Counted from the first letter of the stretch, positions 15,786 to 25,381 are shown. The stretch is DNA of 64,000 nt from JAAYTY01 sp964569245 (GCA_964569245.1 CAZMTK010000005.1:102828-166827), one strand, 5' to 3'. Notes: generated from the sequence alone by a model not told the origin. A program made the numbers and translations.

Positions 15786-17974
15786 AGAGACTGGTCCTCC
15801 GCCTGATCGCTTCCGCGGAGAGGGCGATGCCGGGGGACGGCGCACTCGTCGCCCTGTTCCTCTTCACCGTGACCGCGAGAAACCTGCTCGAGGGTGCGGC
15901 CGGCGGGACTGTGTTCGAACCCTCGGCGTTCCTGTTCCACTTCCCCGTCGCCTACGTCTTCCCGATGCTGGGAACAGCCGCGCTCATGCACCTCCTCTCC
16001 GGTGTCGAGGCACCGCGGATGCTGAGGCTCATGGTCCTTGCATGGACGATGACGCTCCTCCCGCCGGTCCTCGATCTCCTGAGCGGAAGGCCCTCCCCCA
16101 TCGGATATTTCCCGCTGGAAGCGGGCAACGCGGGCTTCTTCGCGGTGAACTTCCTGAATCCGTCGGTGAGCCTTCCCGGCACCACTGCCGGGATCAGGAT
16201 CGAGGCGGTCGCGGGGTGCCTCCTTGCCGGTGTATTCGTCAGTTCCACGGCGAAGAGGGGAGCCGCAGCGAGGGGCGTCGCCACCGCAGTCCTCTTCGTT
16301 CCGCTCTTCCTCGCTTTCTTCACGTGGCCGATGCTCGTGAAGATCCTCCTGGAGAGGTACTTCCCCTGGACTGCAACGGCCCAGGAGTTCATGCAGTGGC
16401 ACGTCGCCACGGCCCCGGCGCTCACGGGCTCCGCCCACTACACGGTGTTCCTGGTGGACATCTGGCCGGTCGCGCTGATATCGCTTTGGCTCTGGCCCAG
16501 GCTCGACCGGCTATCATGGGGGGAGACCGGACGCAGGCTCTCCCTGTCCATGCCGGCGATCGCGGGTGCGGCAGCGGGAGCGGCTGCGGCATGGGCGGCA
16601 GCGGCCAGGCAGGCTGCGACTTTCGCCGACGCAGCGGCGATCCTCGGCTCCGGTCTCGCTGGTGCCGCTTCAGCCTTCGTGCTGTCGGTGCCTCCTCAGC
16701 GCAGGCTCCCGGTCATCGCGCTCGCTCTGCTCTCAGCCGCCGCCGTCGGCTGGCCGACGCTCGCACTGTGCATTCTCGCATGCACTCTCGCGTGCGGAGC
16801 GGTACCCGGCGCGGCAGGACGCTCCATGCTGGCCTTCGTCTCCACCGCGGCAGGAGCCTCGGCGGTGTTCGTCCCGATGTCGGGGGTCTTGCCGCTGGCG
16901 CCCCTCTGCCTCGTCGCGGCGCTCTGGGCGATCGCCGGCGGCAGCAGTCTCGTCGCGTCCGCTGCGGTCCTCGCCATGGCGGCATCGGTGGCGGTTCTTG
17001 CGCCGATTCCGCCGGAAAGCGCCATGATCGAGCATTTCGAGTCGCTCGACGAGCAGTTCTCGAGAAGTTCGCAGGCGCAGTTCGCGCACGTCGCCGCCAC
17101 ACGGCTGGCCGCTGCAGGGGGCTCCCTGGTCGAGCTGGCTCAGGCTGCGCACATGGCGGGGGACATGGCGAGGTCGGAATGGGCGTTCGCTCTTGCGGCA
17201 GCCGCCGGTGACAGCAGCCCGGACATGCTGGCCGTAGGCCTGAACCTCGCAGCGGCGAGAGGAGACGGAGAGCAGTTCGCGATCCTCCTGCAGAAGCTCG
17301 CTGAAGACGGAGGAGACCTGCCAGGTCTGGACGGGCTGGTGCTCAGGCAGGCGGCCGAGGCGGGGCGTACGGACATTCTCGAGTCCTACATGAGGGCAGC
17401 GGGACCTGAAGCGGGAGTTCTGGCAGCATTCGCTGGCGCCGAGCTGGCGGCGGGCGACACGGCTTCGGCTCTGTCCTTCATCGGCGCCGCCGCAGGCAGA
17501 CCCGATGCATCCCCGCAGGTTTTCGCGATGGCTGTAGGTCTCGCCTCGATAACGGGAGGCGACTACGACGCGATATACAGGGCAGGCGCGGAGAGGTTCG
17601 AGAGCCCCCTGGAACTCATGCTCTCGAGAGTCAGAGCGCCTCTCTCGGCCGGAAGGGCTCCGGACAGGCCGGATCTCGTGAGGAGATGCCTGGCTCTCCA
17701 TGGTGATTCTCCGGAGGTGCTGGAGACCTGTGCCTCCTGGTATGCCGCGTGCGGAATGCCGGACAGCGCCCTTGCGCTTCTCGAGAGGTCGGCCATGGCC
17801 CAGACGAGGCCGAGCAGGACCACGATGAGGATGCTCTGCGCAGCCGCTTCCCTGGCTGGAGAACGAGAGAGGCTGGCCGCTCACCTCGCCTACGCGAGGA
17901 GCCTCTACCCAGGCGACGAGGTCGTGTCCTCCGTGGCGGAAGAGCAGATCCGCCGGCGCGAGGAGGGAAGGTAG
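15782..17974 (+). CDS. Large polytopic membrane protein with helical repeat C-terminus
   Basis: A 730-residue protein. Roughly residues 1-410 contain about ten to twelve hydrophobic segments, including an unusually alanine-rich cluster (residues 255-400). The remaining 320 residues are soluble and made of alanine-rich helical pairs that look TPR- or SEL1-like (SALSFIGAAAGR, PDSALALLERSAM, AHLAYARSLYPGD). I do not recognise the family. An EFMQWHVATAP segment in a loop is a candidate functional site. It overlaps the upstream lipoprotein gene as ATGA. The layout (membrane body plus C-terminal repeats) is repeated in the last gene of the module, suggesting they act together, possibly in envelope glycan or polymer handling (inference). 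Confidence 0.65.
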   Translation: MKRLVLRLIASAERAMPGDGALVALFLFTVTARNLLEGAAGGTVFEPSAFLFHFPVAYVFPMLGTAALMHLLSGVEAPRMLRLMVLAWTMTLLPPVLDLLSGRPSPIGYFPLEAGNAGFFAVNFLNPSVSLPGTTAGIRIEAVAGCLLAGVFVSSTAKRGAAARGVATAVLFVPLFLAFFTWPMLVKILLERYFPWTATAQEFMQWHVATAPALTGSAHYTVFLVDIWPVALISLWLWPRLDRLSWGETGRRLSLSMPAIAGAAAGAAAAWAAAARQAATFADAAAILGSGLAGAASAFVLSVPPQRRLPVIALALLSAAAVGWPTLALCILACTLACGAVPGAAGRSMLAFVSTAAGASAVFVPMSGVLPLAPLCLVAALWAIAGGSSLVASAAVLAMAASVAVLAPIPPESAMIEHFESLDEQFSRSSQAQFAHVAATRLAAAGGSLVELAQAAHMAGDMARSEWAFALAAAAGDSSPDMLAVGLNLAAARGDGEQFAILLQKLAEDGGDLPGLDGLVLRQAAEAGRTDILESYMRAAGPEAGVLAAFAGAELAAGDTASALSFIGAAAGRPDASPQVFAMAVGLASITGGDYDAIYRAGAERFESPLELMLSRVRAPLSAGRAPDRPDLVRRCLALHGDSPEVLETCASWYAACGMPDSALALLERSAMAQTRPSRTTMRMLCAAASLAGERERLAAHLAYARSLYPGDEVVSSVAEEQIRRREEGR

Positions 17975-18021
17975 CCCGCCTGGACAGGCTTCTCATCTGC
18001 AGGACCGGATGGAGGGCCCCC

Positions 18022-19467
18022 GTGCTGGCTGCTGCAGTCGGGCTGCTCGCGCTGCTCACCGGCCCCCCGGGTTTCGACTCCATAGACGGCAGCGAGTTCA
18101 CAGTAGCCGCAGAGCGGATGGCCGTGGCCCATCCTCCGGGCTACCCCCTCCTTCTTTTCATGCTGAGGATCCTGCCTGGAAGCGGATATGCTTCGTGCCT
18201 TGCTTTTTCGGCAATCTGCGCCTCTGTGGCGGCGCTCGCCGCCTCGTCATGGGCGAGGGCTTCGGGGAGGTCGGAGGCAGCCTCACTCGCGGCATCGGCG
18301 ATCCTCGTCTGCTCTCCGCCCGTGTTCTCGCAGATGAACTGCGTGGAAGTCCACCCTCTCGCTGTCGTCCTCACGCTTCTCGCCGTATCGGCATCGGGAG
18401 GTCTTGCCCGTCCGTACTGCTTCTCGCTCGCAGTCTTCGGAGGTCATCCGGCAGCCCTGCTTACAGCTCCGCTCGCGCTGGCGCGCCCTGTCCGGCTCAC
18501 GACCCTCTCCGCGCTGCTCGCCGCGCTTCCTGCGACTCTGGCTCTCTACACGCCGATCGTCGCCGCCAGCTCGAGCCCCATGCACTACGGGAGACCGGCC
18601 GCCCCGGAAGGCCTCGCGGCATACCTCACGCTCTACCGCAGCAGGCTCGCACTCCCCGACCCGGCCTTCCCCTCGGAGCTGCTCTCAGGATTCGGCCCGG
18701 TGACCGCCTGCGTGATGGCGTTCTTCCTCGCCTTCTCCGGAAGGCCTCGCAGGAGCGAGGCGGCTGCTCTGGCGGTCTCGGTTGCGGCGCTCGCCTGCTA
18801 CAGGGTGCCCGACAAGGAAAGCCTGCTCTGGGTGCTTCCCGTGATTCTTCTTCCAGCGCTGGCCAGGGGCATCGACCGGTTGGCGGGAAGGGGGGCTCTG
18901 GCTGGAGGGGCGGCAGCGCTGCTGGTCTCCGCTTCTGCGGCATCAGGCATTCTCCGTTCGGACAGGACTCGGGACGTCGCGGCATGCCTGGGATCGAGGG
19001 ACATGCTGCGCGGCGCGCCTTTCGAGGCCGTCTTCTGCACGATAGGACACGACGCCTTCTATGCCGCCTACAACACCGACCTCGACGACTTCCGTCCCGA
19101 CATAATCCCAGCCGACATGTACGGCATATACTTCGATCTCCGACTCGCGAGCCCTCTCCCTCCGGCAATCGGAGACCGTCCGGTGGTCGCGACCAGGGGC
19201 TGGACCGAGCCCTTCCTCCATCTCGACGGACTCCTCTTCACATCGGGAGAACGCGCACGGCCCGGATGGGATGCGATGGAGGTCTTCTCGGCCGGGTTCT
19301 CCAGCCCGGACGTCTTCTCGAGGGACTACCTCGCCGAGCTCATTGCAAGGAGAGCGGTTCAGAGCCCCCCGGCGGAGCGCGACAGCCTCTCGGCTCTGGC
19401 TCTGGCGACCGCCGGCTCGGATCTCGCCAGGAACAGGCTGGAGGCCATCCTTGAACTCGACCGCTGA
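18022..19467 (+). CDS. DUF2723-like GT-C membrane glycosyltransferase
   Basis: A polytopic protein of about 481 residues. Near its N-terminus is GFDSIDGSEFTVAAERMAVAHPPGYPL, which fits the DUF2723/O-mannosyltransferase-like pattern of an acidic DxxE in the first periplasmic loop followed by HPPGYP. DUF2723 proteins are thought to use lipid-linked sugars. Eight to ten transmembrane segments follow, then a soluble C-terminal third. The start is uncertain: GTG at 18022 has GGAGGG five bases upstream, while a CTG at 17980 would add 14 residues with three arginines typical of a cytoplasmic tail. It follows the previous gene within 5-47 bases. Acceptor and donor are unknown. Confidence 0.7.
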   Translation: MLAAAVGLLALLTGPPGFDSIDGSEFTVAAERMAVAHPPGYPLLLFMLRILPGSGYASCLAFSAICASVAALAASSWARASGRSEAASLAASAILVCSPPVFSQMNCVEVHPLAVVLTLLAVSASGGLARPYCFSLAVFGGHPAALLTAPLALARPVRLTTLSALLAALPATLALYTPIVAASSSPMHYGRPAAPEGLAAYLTLYRSRLALPDPAFPSELLSGFGPVTACVMAFFLAFSGRPRRSEAAALAVSVAALACYRVPDKESLLWVLPVILLPALARGIDRLAGRGALAGGAAALLVSASAASGILRSDRTRDVAACLGSRDMLRGAPFEAVFCTIGHDAFYAAYNTDLDDFRPDIIPADMYGIYFDLRLASPLPPAIGDRPVVATRGWTEPFLHLDGLLFTSGERARPGWDAMEVFSAGFSSPDVFSRDYLAELIARRAVQSPPAERDSLSALALATAGSDLARNRLEAILELDR

Positions 19468-21877
19468 CCGCCTGCTGATTGCCGGACTCCTCGCCGCCTG
19501 CCTCCTCTACTGCCTGACCCCAGTATACAGCGAGAACCTCTTCTGGCATCTGCGCAACGGCGAGGACATCCTGGACACTGGAAGCATCCGTACCGAGGAC
19601 CCCTTCACCTGGACGATGCACGGGCACCGCTGGATCCAGCAGGAATGGCTGGCCGAGGTGGCCTTCGCAGCAGCCTGGAGGCTCGGCGGGGCGGCGGGTC
19701 TCACCATTCTGAAGTCGGCGGTCGTGCTGGGAACGGCAGCCCTCGCCACCGCCGCGTCGAGGAGGAGGGGCGGAACTGCTCCGGGGATCGTTCTCACCTC
19801 GGTCCTGTGGCTCGCGGTCAGCCAGGCGAGGTGGTTCGAGAGGCCCCACATCTTCACGGACCTCTTCTTCTCCCTTTACCTGTTCCTGCTCGCGCTCGAC
19901 CTCGGGACAGCGGCAAGGTGGGCGCTTTTCCTGCCGCTGCAGGTGCTCTGGGTCAACACCCATGCCGGTTTCGTGATGGGCGTCTTCCTCCTGGCGATCA
20001 GTCCGATCGGAGACGCTCTGGCGGGCCGCTGGAGGAAAGCGTTCCCGGGCGCCCTTCTGGCTGTGGCTGCTCTTGCCGCTTCGGGCATCCACCCCAACGG
20101 ATTCGGGTCTCTGGAATACCTGCCGTCATTCCTTGCACAGCCGCTTTTCAGGGATACGATCCGGGAGTGGTGGAGTCCGTTCGATCCAAGGTACGGAACG
20201 GCTGGAACAGCCTCGGCACTGCTGGCCCTATCGCTGGCATCGGGGATCGTCCTCGCCCGAAGGCATGGCAGAAGGCCCTCGGTCGCGGATGCGGCCATGC
20301 TCGCCTCGCTCTTCGTGGCCAGCGTATTCGCCGCCAGGAACATAGAACTCCTGGCCATCGCGGCGATCGTTGTCGTCCCCGCCCATCTGCCGCCGGTGAA
20401 GAAGTCGCTGCCCGTCGCACTCCTGGGGCTCGCCGCGGCGATTCCCTTTTTCATGGGGCTCCCCAGGGAGTTCGGCCCTCCCAGGAAGCTGGGGACCGGA
20501 ATGGCCTGGGAAATCTATCCGGTCGGGCTCGCCGGCTTCCTGGAGGAGCATTCCCTCTATGGCAGGGTCTTCAACACCAACGAGATCTCGGGCTATCTGG
20601 AGTACCGGTTCGGAACCAGGCTGCCGCTGTACATGGATGGACGGTGCCTTCTCTATCCGCAGGACTTCTACGCCGAGTACCTGATGCTGGCGCAGATGCC
20701 CGACTCGTCTCTGGCGGCGCTGCAGCTCGCAACGATCGAGGACAGGGACATCGAACTCGCATTCTACGACTGGCCCAAGGCGTCGGGCTCGTCAGCCTTC
20801 CTCCTGGCCGCTCTGCCCGGCTGGGTTCCGGTCTACTGGGACCGCCTCACGGTGGCTTACGCGAGAATGGATCTGCTCGAGCGCCTGGGTCTCGAGGATC
20901 TGGCCTTCCAACTGGCAGATCCGCTCTCCCCGGCCGAGCTGCTCGAACAGCCTCCCTACTCGATCCCTGCAGGCAGAGGCCGGGAGATGCTGCGAGCCTG
21001 CAGCCTGGGGGTGTTCGAGCCTCCGAGGTGGATCGCCTGCTGCCTTCTGGCGAGGGAGGGCAGGGCTGAAGAAGCCCTGGCTCTTGCAGAAGCCTCGGGC
21101 GATCCTGAGTCCCGGAGAATGCTCTCTGCGGCCCTCTCTGGCGAGCCGGCCGGAAAAGACGCTCCTCCGCAGATAGCCGCCATTGCCGTATGGATCATGG
21201 CCAGGCAGGGCAGGTTCGAGGAGGCCGAGGCCCAGGCCCTGTCCATGGGAGACAGCAGCCTGGCCGCAGCCGTCGCGATCGTCGGCCGGGGTACGCCGCA
21301 GGCATCGGGCGTGTCGTCCCGGCTTCCATGGATCCCCCCCGGCGTCCTCCAGGATGCCGAGGCGGGGCTGCTCGGAAGAGGGGATTCGATCGGCTTGACG
21401 GCCGTCTGCCTGCACGTCTCGGGGATGGAGGATCAGGCGGTCCTCGCGGCCAGAACCTGTGCCGACACGCCCGGCAGCAGGCCTTGGGCGCTCGCAGCAT
21501 CGGCACTGGTACTAGCATTCGGGGGCTTCGTTGACGAGGCGGCTGCCCTGTCGGATTCGGCGCTGTCACAGGGCGTCACTCCCACGACCCTCTGGGCGAG
21601 GGGGCTTGTGGAGGAATGCGCCGGGAGGCCCGGCCAGGCCTGCGCCTTCCTGGAGAGGGCGCTGAGGATGTCCCCCGGGGTCGGCGGGATCTGGCTCGAT
21701 CTGGCCTCCTGCCGGTGGAAGGCAGGCGACCTCAGGGGTTCGGCCTCGGCGTACATCGAGGCGTCAGGCACGGGAGTCCCTCTGCCGGCCTCCGCGAGGA
21801 GCCGCCTCGGATGGGCCTCCGTTCTGGGGCTTGCGGACCGGGCCGCGGTCGAGAGAGCCCTGGCCCCCTCTTCTTGA
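19451..21877 (+). CDS. GT-C-like membrane protein with TPR-like C-terminal domain
   Basis: An 808-residue protein starting at TTG 19451, which has a GGAGG site six bases upstream and overlaps the preceding gene by 17 bases. The first periplasmic loop carries NLFWHLRNGEDIL, then EDPFTWT and WIQQEWLAEV, a pattern seen in uncharacterised GT-C-like membrane proteins. About ten transmembrane helices follow (to roughly residue 330), then a soluble part of helical repeats to the end (EEALALAEASGD, EEAEAQALSMGD, ACAFLERALRMSPG). It is probably an envelope sugar transferase or a related enzyme. The function is inferred only from topology and neighbours. Confidence 0.65.
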   Translation: MNSTADRLLIAGLLAACLLYCLTPVYSENLFWHLRNGEDILDTGSIRTEDPFTWTMHGHRWIQQEWLAEVAFAAAWRLGGAAGLTILKSAVVLGTAALATAASRRRGGTAPGIVLTSVLWLAVSQARWFERPHIFTDLFFSLYLFLLALDLGTAARWALFLPLQVLWVNTHAGFVMGVFLLAISPIGDALAGRWRKAFPGALLAVAALAASGIHPNGFGSLEYLPSFLAQPLFRDTIREWWSPFDPRYGTAGTASALLALSLASGIVLARRHGRRPSVADAAMLASLFVASVFAARNIELLAIAAIVVVPAHLPPVKKSLPVALLGLAAAIPFFMGLPREFGPPRKLGTGMAWEIYPVGLAGFLEEHSLYGRVFNTNEISGYLEYRFGTRLPLYMDGRCLLYPQDFYAEYLMLAQMPDSSLAALQLATIEDRDIELAFYDWPKASGSSAFLLAALPGWVPVYWDRLTVAYARMDLLERLGLEDLAFQLADPLSPAELLEQPPYSIPAGRGREMLRACSLGVFEPPRWIACCLLAREGRAEEALALAEASGDPESRRMLSAALSGEPAGKDAPPQIAAIAVWIMARQGRFEEAEAQALSMGDSSLAAAVAIVGRGTPQASGVSSRLPWIPPGVLQDAEAGLLGRGDSIGLTAVCLHVSGMEDQAVLAARTCADTPGSRPWALAASALVLAFGGFVDEAAALSDSALSQGVTPTTLWARGLVEECAGRPGQACAFLERALRMSPGVGGIWLDLASCRWKAGDLRGSASAYIEASGTGVPLPASARSRLGWASVLGLADRAAVERALAPSS

Positions 21878-21902
21878 CAGATACCCCGGGGCCGAGCAGT
21901 AT
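21874..21902 (+). promoter_or_regulatory. Possible promoter for the acyl-CoA carboxylase genes
   Basis: A perfect TTGACA at 21874-21879 uses the TGA stop of the upstream gene. A 17-base spacer leads to CAGTAT (three of six matches). The -10 element is weak, but the position fits an operon boundary 66 bases before the carboxylase ATG. Confidence 0.35.
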
Positions 21903-21967
21903 CCTGCTTCCGACGAGTCTCCCGGTGCCGCGCGACAGACAGCGCAGGCGAACATGAAGGGGTCTTC

Positions 21968-23509
21968 ATGTCGATAGTCAGCCGGATAAACGAATTCCTC
22001 GCCAGAGCCGCGCACCTGGTCCTGGGGGGCGGCAAGGAAGCTCTGGAGAGCCAGAGGAAGAAGGGCAAGCTCACGGTCAGGGAGAGGCTGGACCTGCTGC
22101 TCGACCAGGGCTCCTTCATCGAGACCGATCTCTTCGTGGAGCACTCCGCGCAGGACTTCGGAATGAGCAGCAAGAAGCTCGCCGGCGACGGCGTGGTGAC
22201 CGGCATAGGCAGGGTCGACAGGAGGCCGGTCGCCGTCTTCGCACAGGACTTCTCGGTGGCCGGAGGCTCGCTCGGCAGGGCTCACGCAGGCAAGATCACC
22301 AAGGTGATGGACTGCGCCAGGGACATGCTGATACCGCTCATCGGGATAAACGATTCGGGAGGCGCCCGCATCCAGGAGGGGGTCGACTCGCTCTGCGGAT
22401 ACGGAGAGATCTTCTACAGGAACACCCAGCTCAGCGGCGTCGTGCCCCAGCTCTCCGTGATCCTGGGCCCCTGCGCGGGAGGCGCGGTGTACTCGCCCGC
22501 ACTCACGGACTTCGTGTTCGTGGTGGACAGGATATCGAACATGTTCATCACAGGTCCGCAGGTCATCAAGGCCGTGCTGGGGGAGGAGATCTCCCCGGAG
22601 GACCTGGGCGGAGCCATGACACATGCCTCGATAACGGGCAACGCCCACTTCTACGCCCGCTCCGAAGCGGAGGCCTTCGAGCAGGTGAGGAGCCTCCTCT
22701 CCTACCTTCCCCCCAGCTCCCAGGAGCTTCCTCCGGAGGCGCCCCCCAGGCCTCCCAGGAACCCGGTATCTCCGGACGTCATTCCCGACGACAGACGCAA
22801 GGCCTACTGCGTGAAGGAGGTCATAAGGGGCCTGGTTGACGGGTCGGTGTTCTTCGAGGTGCACGAGCACTACGCCCGGAACATCGTTACCGGATTCGCC
22901 AGGCTCGGAGGGCGGAGCGTGGGCGTGATAGCGAACCAGCCGAGGGTGCTGGCCGGAGTGCTCGACGTGGATGCATCCGACAAGGCTGCCAGGTTCATCC
23001 GCTTCTGCGACGCCTTCAACGTCCCCCTCCTCACGCTGGTGGACACCCCGGGATACCTGCCGGGCGTCAACCAGGAGCACATGGGCGTCATCAGGCACGG
23101 AGCCAAGCTCCTCTACGCCTACAGCGAGGCCACGGTGCCGAAGATCACCGTCATCATGCGCAAGGCCTACGGCGGCGCATACATCGCCATGTGCAGCAGG
23201 CACCTGGGTGCCGGCTTCGTGGTGGCATGGCCGAGCGCGGAGATAGCCGTCATGGGGTCGGAAGGTGCGGCTAACATAATATTCCGCAAAGAGATAGAGG
23301 ATAGCTTGGATCCGGAGGCTACGAGGCGCGAGAAGATACGGGAGTACGAGGAGAAGTTCGCCAATCCTTATGTCGCGGCGGGGAAGGGCTACGTTGACGC
23401 CATCCTCCTTCCCCAGCAGACCCGCGAGGTCCTCGTGTCGATCCTCGCGGTCAGCCGCAACGCCACCCATTCGATGCCGCGGCGCAGGCACGGCAACTTC
23501 CCGGTATGA
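21968..23509 (+). CDS. Acyl-CoA carboxylase, carboxyltransferase (beta) subunit
   Basis: A 513-residue crotonase-fold carboxyltransferase of the propionyl-/methylmalonyl-CoA type. Family motifs are KGKLTVRERLDLLLDQGSF, GGSLGRAHAGKITKVMD, GINDSGGARIQEGVDSL, GPCAGGAVYSPALTDF, VDTPGYLPGVNQE and MRKAYGGAYIAM, with PSAEIAVMGSEGAANIIF in the C-terminal half. It transfers carboxyl from biotin to acyl-CoA (propionyl-CoA or acetyl-CoA), or works in reverse in a sodium-pumping decarboxylase. The following gene supplies the biotin carrier. No biotin carboxylase or membrane decarboxylase subunit is in the window, so the reaction direction is undecided. The start has a GGTCTTC context without a clear ribosome site. 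Confidence 0.93.
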   Translation: MSIVSRINEFLARAAHLVLGGGKEALESQRKKGKLTVRERLDLLLDQGSFIETDLFVEHSAQDFGMSSKKLAGDGVVTGIGRVDRRPVAVFAQDFSVAGGSLGRAHAGKITKVMDCARDMLIPLIGINDSGGARIQEGVDSLCGYGEIFYRNTQLSGVVPQLSVILGPCAGGAVYSPALTDFVFVVDRISNMFITGPQVIKAVLGEEISPEDLGGAMTHASITGNAHFYARSEAEAFEQVRSLLSYLPPSSQELPPEAPPRPPRNPVSPDVIPDDRRKAYCVKEVIRGLVDGSVFFEVHEHYARNIVTGFARLGGRSVGVIANQPRVLAGVLDVDASDKAARFIRFCDAFNVPLLTLVDTPGYLPGVNQEHMGVIRHGAKLLYAYSEATVPKITVIMRKAYGGAYIAMCSRHLGAGFVVAWPSAEIAVMGSEGAANIIFRKEIEDSLDPEATRREKIREYEEKFANPYVAAGKGYVDAILLPQQTREVLVSILAVSRNATHSMPRRRHGNFPV

Positions 23510-23835
23510 CGACGCACGACTTCGTCGACCGGGAGGAGCTCGAGATCGACTTCACGCGCTACGAGACCGATGTCCCGCGCAGGAGCCTTCGACCGTATCC
23601 CGGCCTTCCCGACCGTCGCGAGATCAGAGCCTTCATCCCCGGCACCGTCGTCGAGGTGCGCGTCAGGGAGGGCGACAGGGTCTCTCCGGGACAGGTGCTG
23701 CTGCTTCTCGACGCGATGAAGATGCACAACGAGGTCTGCTCGGAGATCGGTGGGCGCGTTCGCAGCCTCAGGGTCAGCTCGGGCGACAGGGTCGAGAAGA
23801 ACCAGTTGCTCGTCTCCCTGGAGGAGTGCCAGTAG
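23506..23835 (+). CDS. Biotin carboxyl carrier protein (acyl-CoA carboxylase)
   Basis: A 109-residue protein with a C-terminal biotinyl/lipoyl domain. The canonical DAMKM site places the biotinylated lysine at residue 72, with flanking VVEVRVREGDRVSPGQVLLLL and GGRVRSLRVSSGDRV half-motifs. The N-terminal 40 residues (EIDFTRYETDVPRR) look like a short docking segment. It overlaps the carboxyltransferase stop as ATGA, so the two are co-translated. The MKM context indicates biotin and not lipoate. A biotin carboxylase and a biotin ligase must be encoded elsewhere. Confidence 0.92.
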   Translation: MTTHDFVDREELEIDFTRYETDVPRRSLRPYPGLPDRREIRAFIPGTVVEVRVREGDRVSPGQVLLLLDAMKMHNEVCSEIGGRVRSLRVSSGDRVEKNQLLVSLEECQ

Positions 23836-24038
23836 CCCTGACCCCCCGGCGCCTGCCTACTCGTCCGGCTCGGCAGCAGGTCGGCACCGGGGACTGCCCA
23901 GGGAACCGCTTCTCGGTGGACGCCGCTCCGGGTCTGCCCCGCCACCAGCCGTCGTTCCGGCACGACCGGAGTCCGCGCTCGCGGCGGATTCTCGCACCGG
24001 CAGAGGCAGAAGGCAGCTCTTCCGTCATGCAAACGAGA

Positions 24039-24060
24039 GGGGCCGGCTCGCGCCGGCCCC
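24039..24060 (-). terminator. Intrinsic terminator for the TPR lipoprotein gene
   Basis: A perfect nine-base stem (GGGGCCGGC with GCCGGCCCC) and a four-base loop. On the minus strand it follows the lipoprotein stop by 22 bases and is followed by TCTCGTTT. The other 200 bases of the region 23836-24082 show no gene I can support. Confidence 0.7.
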
Positions 24061-24082
24061 GATCGTATTCAGGAGATGAAGG

Positions 24083-25381
24083 CTAGTCCCCGCCCAGCGA
24101 GTTCCTGATCTCCTGTGCGGTCTCCATGGCTTCGATGGCGTCGTTGCGGCGCCCCAGACGGCTGTAGGTGCTTGCCAGGTACTCCCACCACTCGGGGTTG
24201 CCGGGCACGAATTCGATGGCCATCTCGAGCGCATCGGCGGCGTCGGCGTCGTGCTCCATCTTGGTAAGGGCCGCGAACTTCATGTAGTAGAGGTTGCCCA
24301 TCTCGTCCGGTGCCAGCCCCGGAAGAGCGACAGCCGTGCCGAGCACGGTCAGGGCGTTCTCGTAATCCTCCATCATTATCCTGGCCTGGGCGAGGCTGCC
24401 GAGGACCACATAGCTGTCGCCGGAATACCCGCGGGCGCTCTCGAGGGCTTCGACTGCCTGCTCGTACTGCTCCATCTCGAGAAGAGCCACGCCCCTCGTG
24501 AGCATGATCTCGCCCCGCATGGACTGGGCATCCTCGGGAGACAGCCAGCCCTCGGACAGCCCCGTTTCGATGCCGTCGAGGGCGTCGTCGAACACCCGCA
24601 TGGCGCCGTCGAAATCGCCCTTCAGGAGGAAAACCTGGGCCAGCAGGCTCAGCACATCGGCATTCGTCGGGTCGAAGGCCAGGGCCTTGGAGAGGAGGGT
24701 CTCGGCGGCCGAGAGGTGAGCATCCGGCTCCTCGGATGTCGAGGCCAGAGACTTGTGCAGCATTGCGGCATTGTAGTAGGACAGAATGGCTGTTCCGACC
24801 GCGTTGTCGATCATGTCCTGATAGGCCTGCTTCTGCTCTTCGGGAGCAGCGTCCCTCTGCTGCTCGAGGCTCGCTATGAGCCGGTCGCTGAGCTCCGAAG
24901 CGGTATCGAAGTGCCGGACCGCCAGCTCGTAGTCCTGTCTCGCCAGCGCGAAGTCGCCGAGCAGCTGGTCGAACTCGGGGCGTGTGGGTACCACCCGCTT
25001 GCCGTCCTCGAGGACCTGCACGGCTGACTGCACGTCTCCGGCTTCGGAGTGCATCGCGGCGGTGTTGTAGAAGACGAACCAGAAGTCCTCGAGCTCGGGG
25101 GCGAGGGCGGGATCGAGCTCCCATGCCCTGAGGAACGACTCGGAGGCGCCCTCCCAGTCCCTGATGGTGCCCTGGGCGTTGCCGCGCAGAAGCCAGACCT
25201 GGGGGTCCAGCGAATCGCCGCCAGCGATGACGCTGTCTGCAAGGTGTATGGCGTCCTGGTACTCGCCGTTCTGGATATGGACTCTCATGCCGGTCACTGC
25301 CGGTGACGCACAGGCGGCGACGACCAAGGCTGAGGCGAGGAGCGCCATTCGAGTAGCCGGTACTCTGCCGAACAAAGCCAT
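24083..25381 (-). CDS. TPR-repeat lipoprotein
   Basis: A 432-residue protein with a lipoprotein signal (LLASALVVAAC) followed by an almost uninterrupted series of tetratricopeptide-like repeats. Examples are AIHLADSVIAGGDS, WEGASESFLRAWELDP, AAETLLSKALAFDPTNADVLSLLAQVF and YEQAVEALESARGYSGD, with a last one at NPEWWEYLASTYSRLGRR. Such proteins act as scaffolds in the envelope. No specific partner is evident. An ATG at 25381 is used, and a TTG six bases later has the better-spaced GGAGG. It is divergently transcribed from the L,D-transpeptidase across 130 bases that contain candidate promoters for both. Confidence 0.85.
   Translation of the reverse strand: MALFGRVPATRMALLASALVVAACASPAVTGMRVHIQNGEYQDAIHLADSVIAGGDSLDPQVWLLRGNAQGTIRDWEGASESFLRAWELDPALAPELEDFWFVFYNTAAMHSEAGDVQSAVQVLEDGKRVVPTRPEFDQLLGDFALARQDYELAVRHFDTASELSDRLIASLEQQRDAAPEEQKQAYQDMIDNAVGTAILSYYNAAMLHKSLASTSEEPDAHLSAAETLLSKALAFDPTNADVLSLLAQVFLLKGDFDGAMRVFDDALDGIETGLSEGWLSPEDAQSMRGEIMLTRGVALLEMEQYEQAVEALESARGYSGDSYVVLGSLAQARIMMEDYENALTVLGTAVALPGLAPDEMGNLYYMKFAALTKMEHDADAADALEMAIEFVPGNPEWWEYLASTYSRLGRRNDAIEAMETAQEIRNSLGGD

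Noticed and set aside
23836..24038. A possible small gene or RNA after the biotin carrier
   Set aside because: Neither strand shows a convincing frame, and I could not match the sequence to SRP, RNase P or 6S RNA cores.
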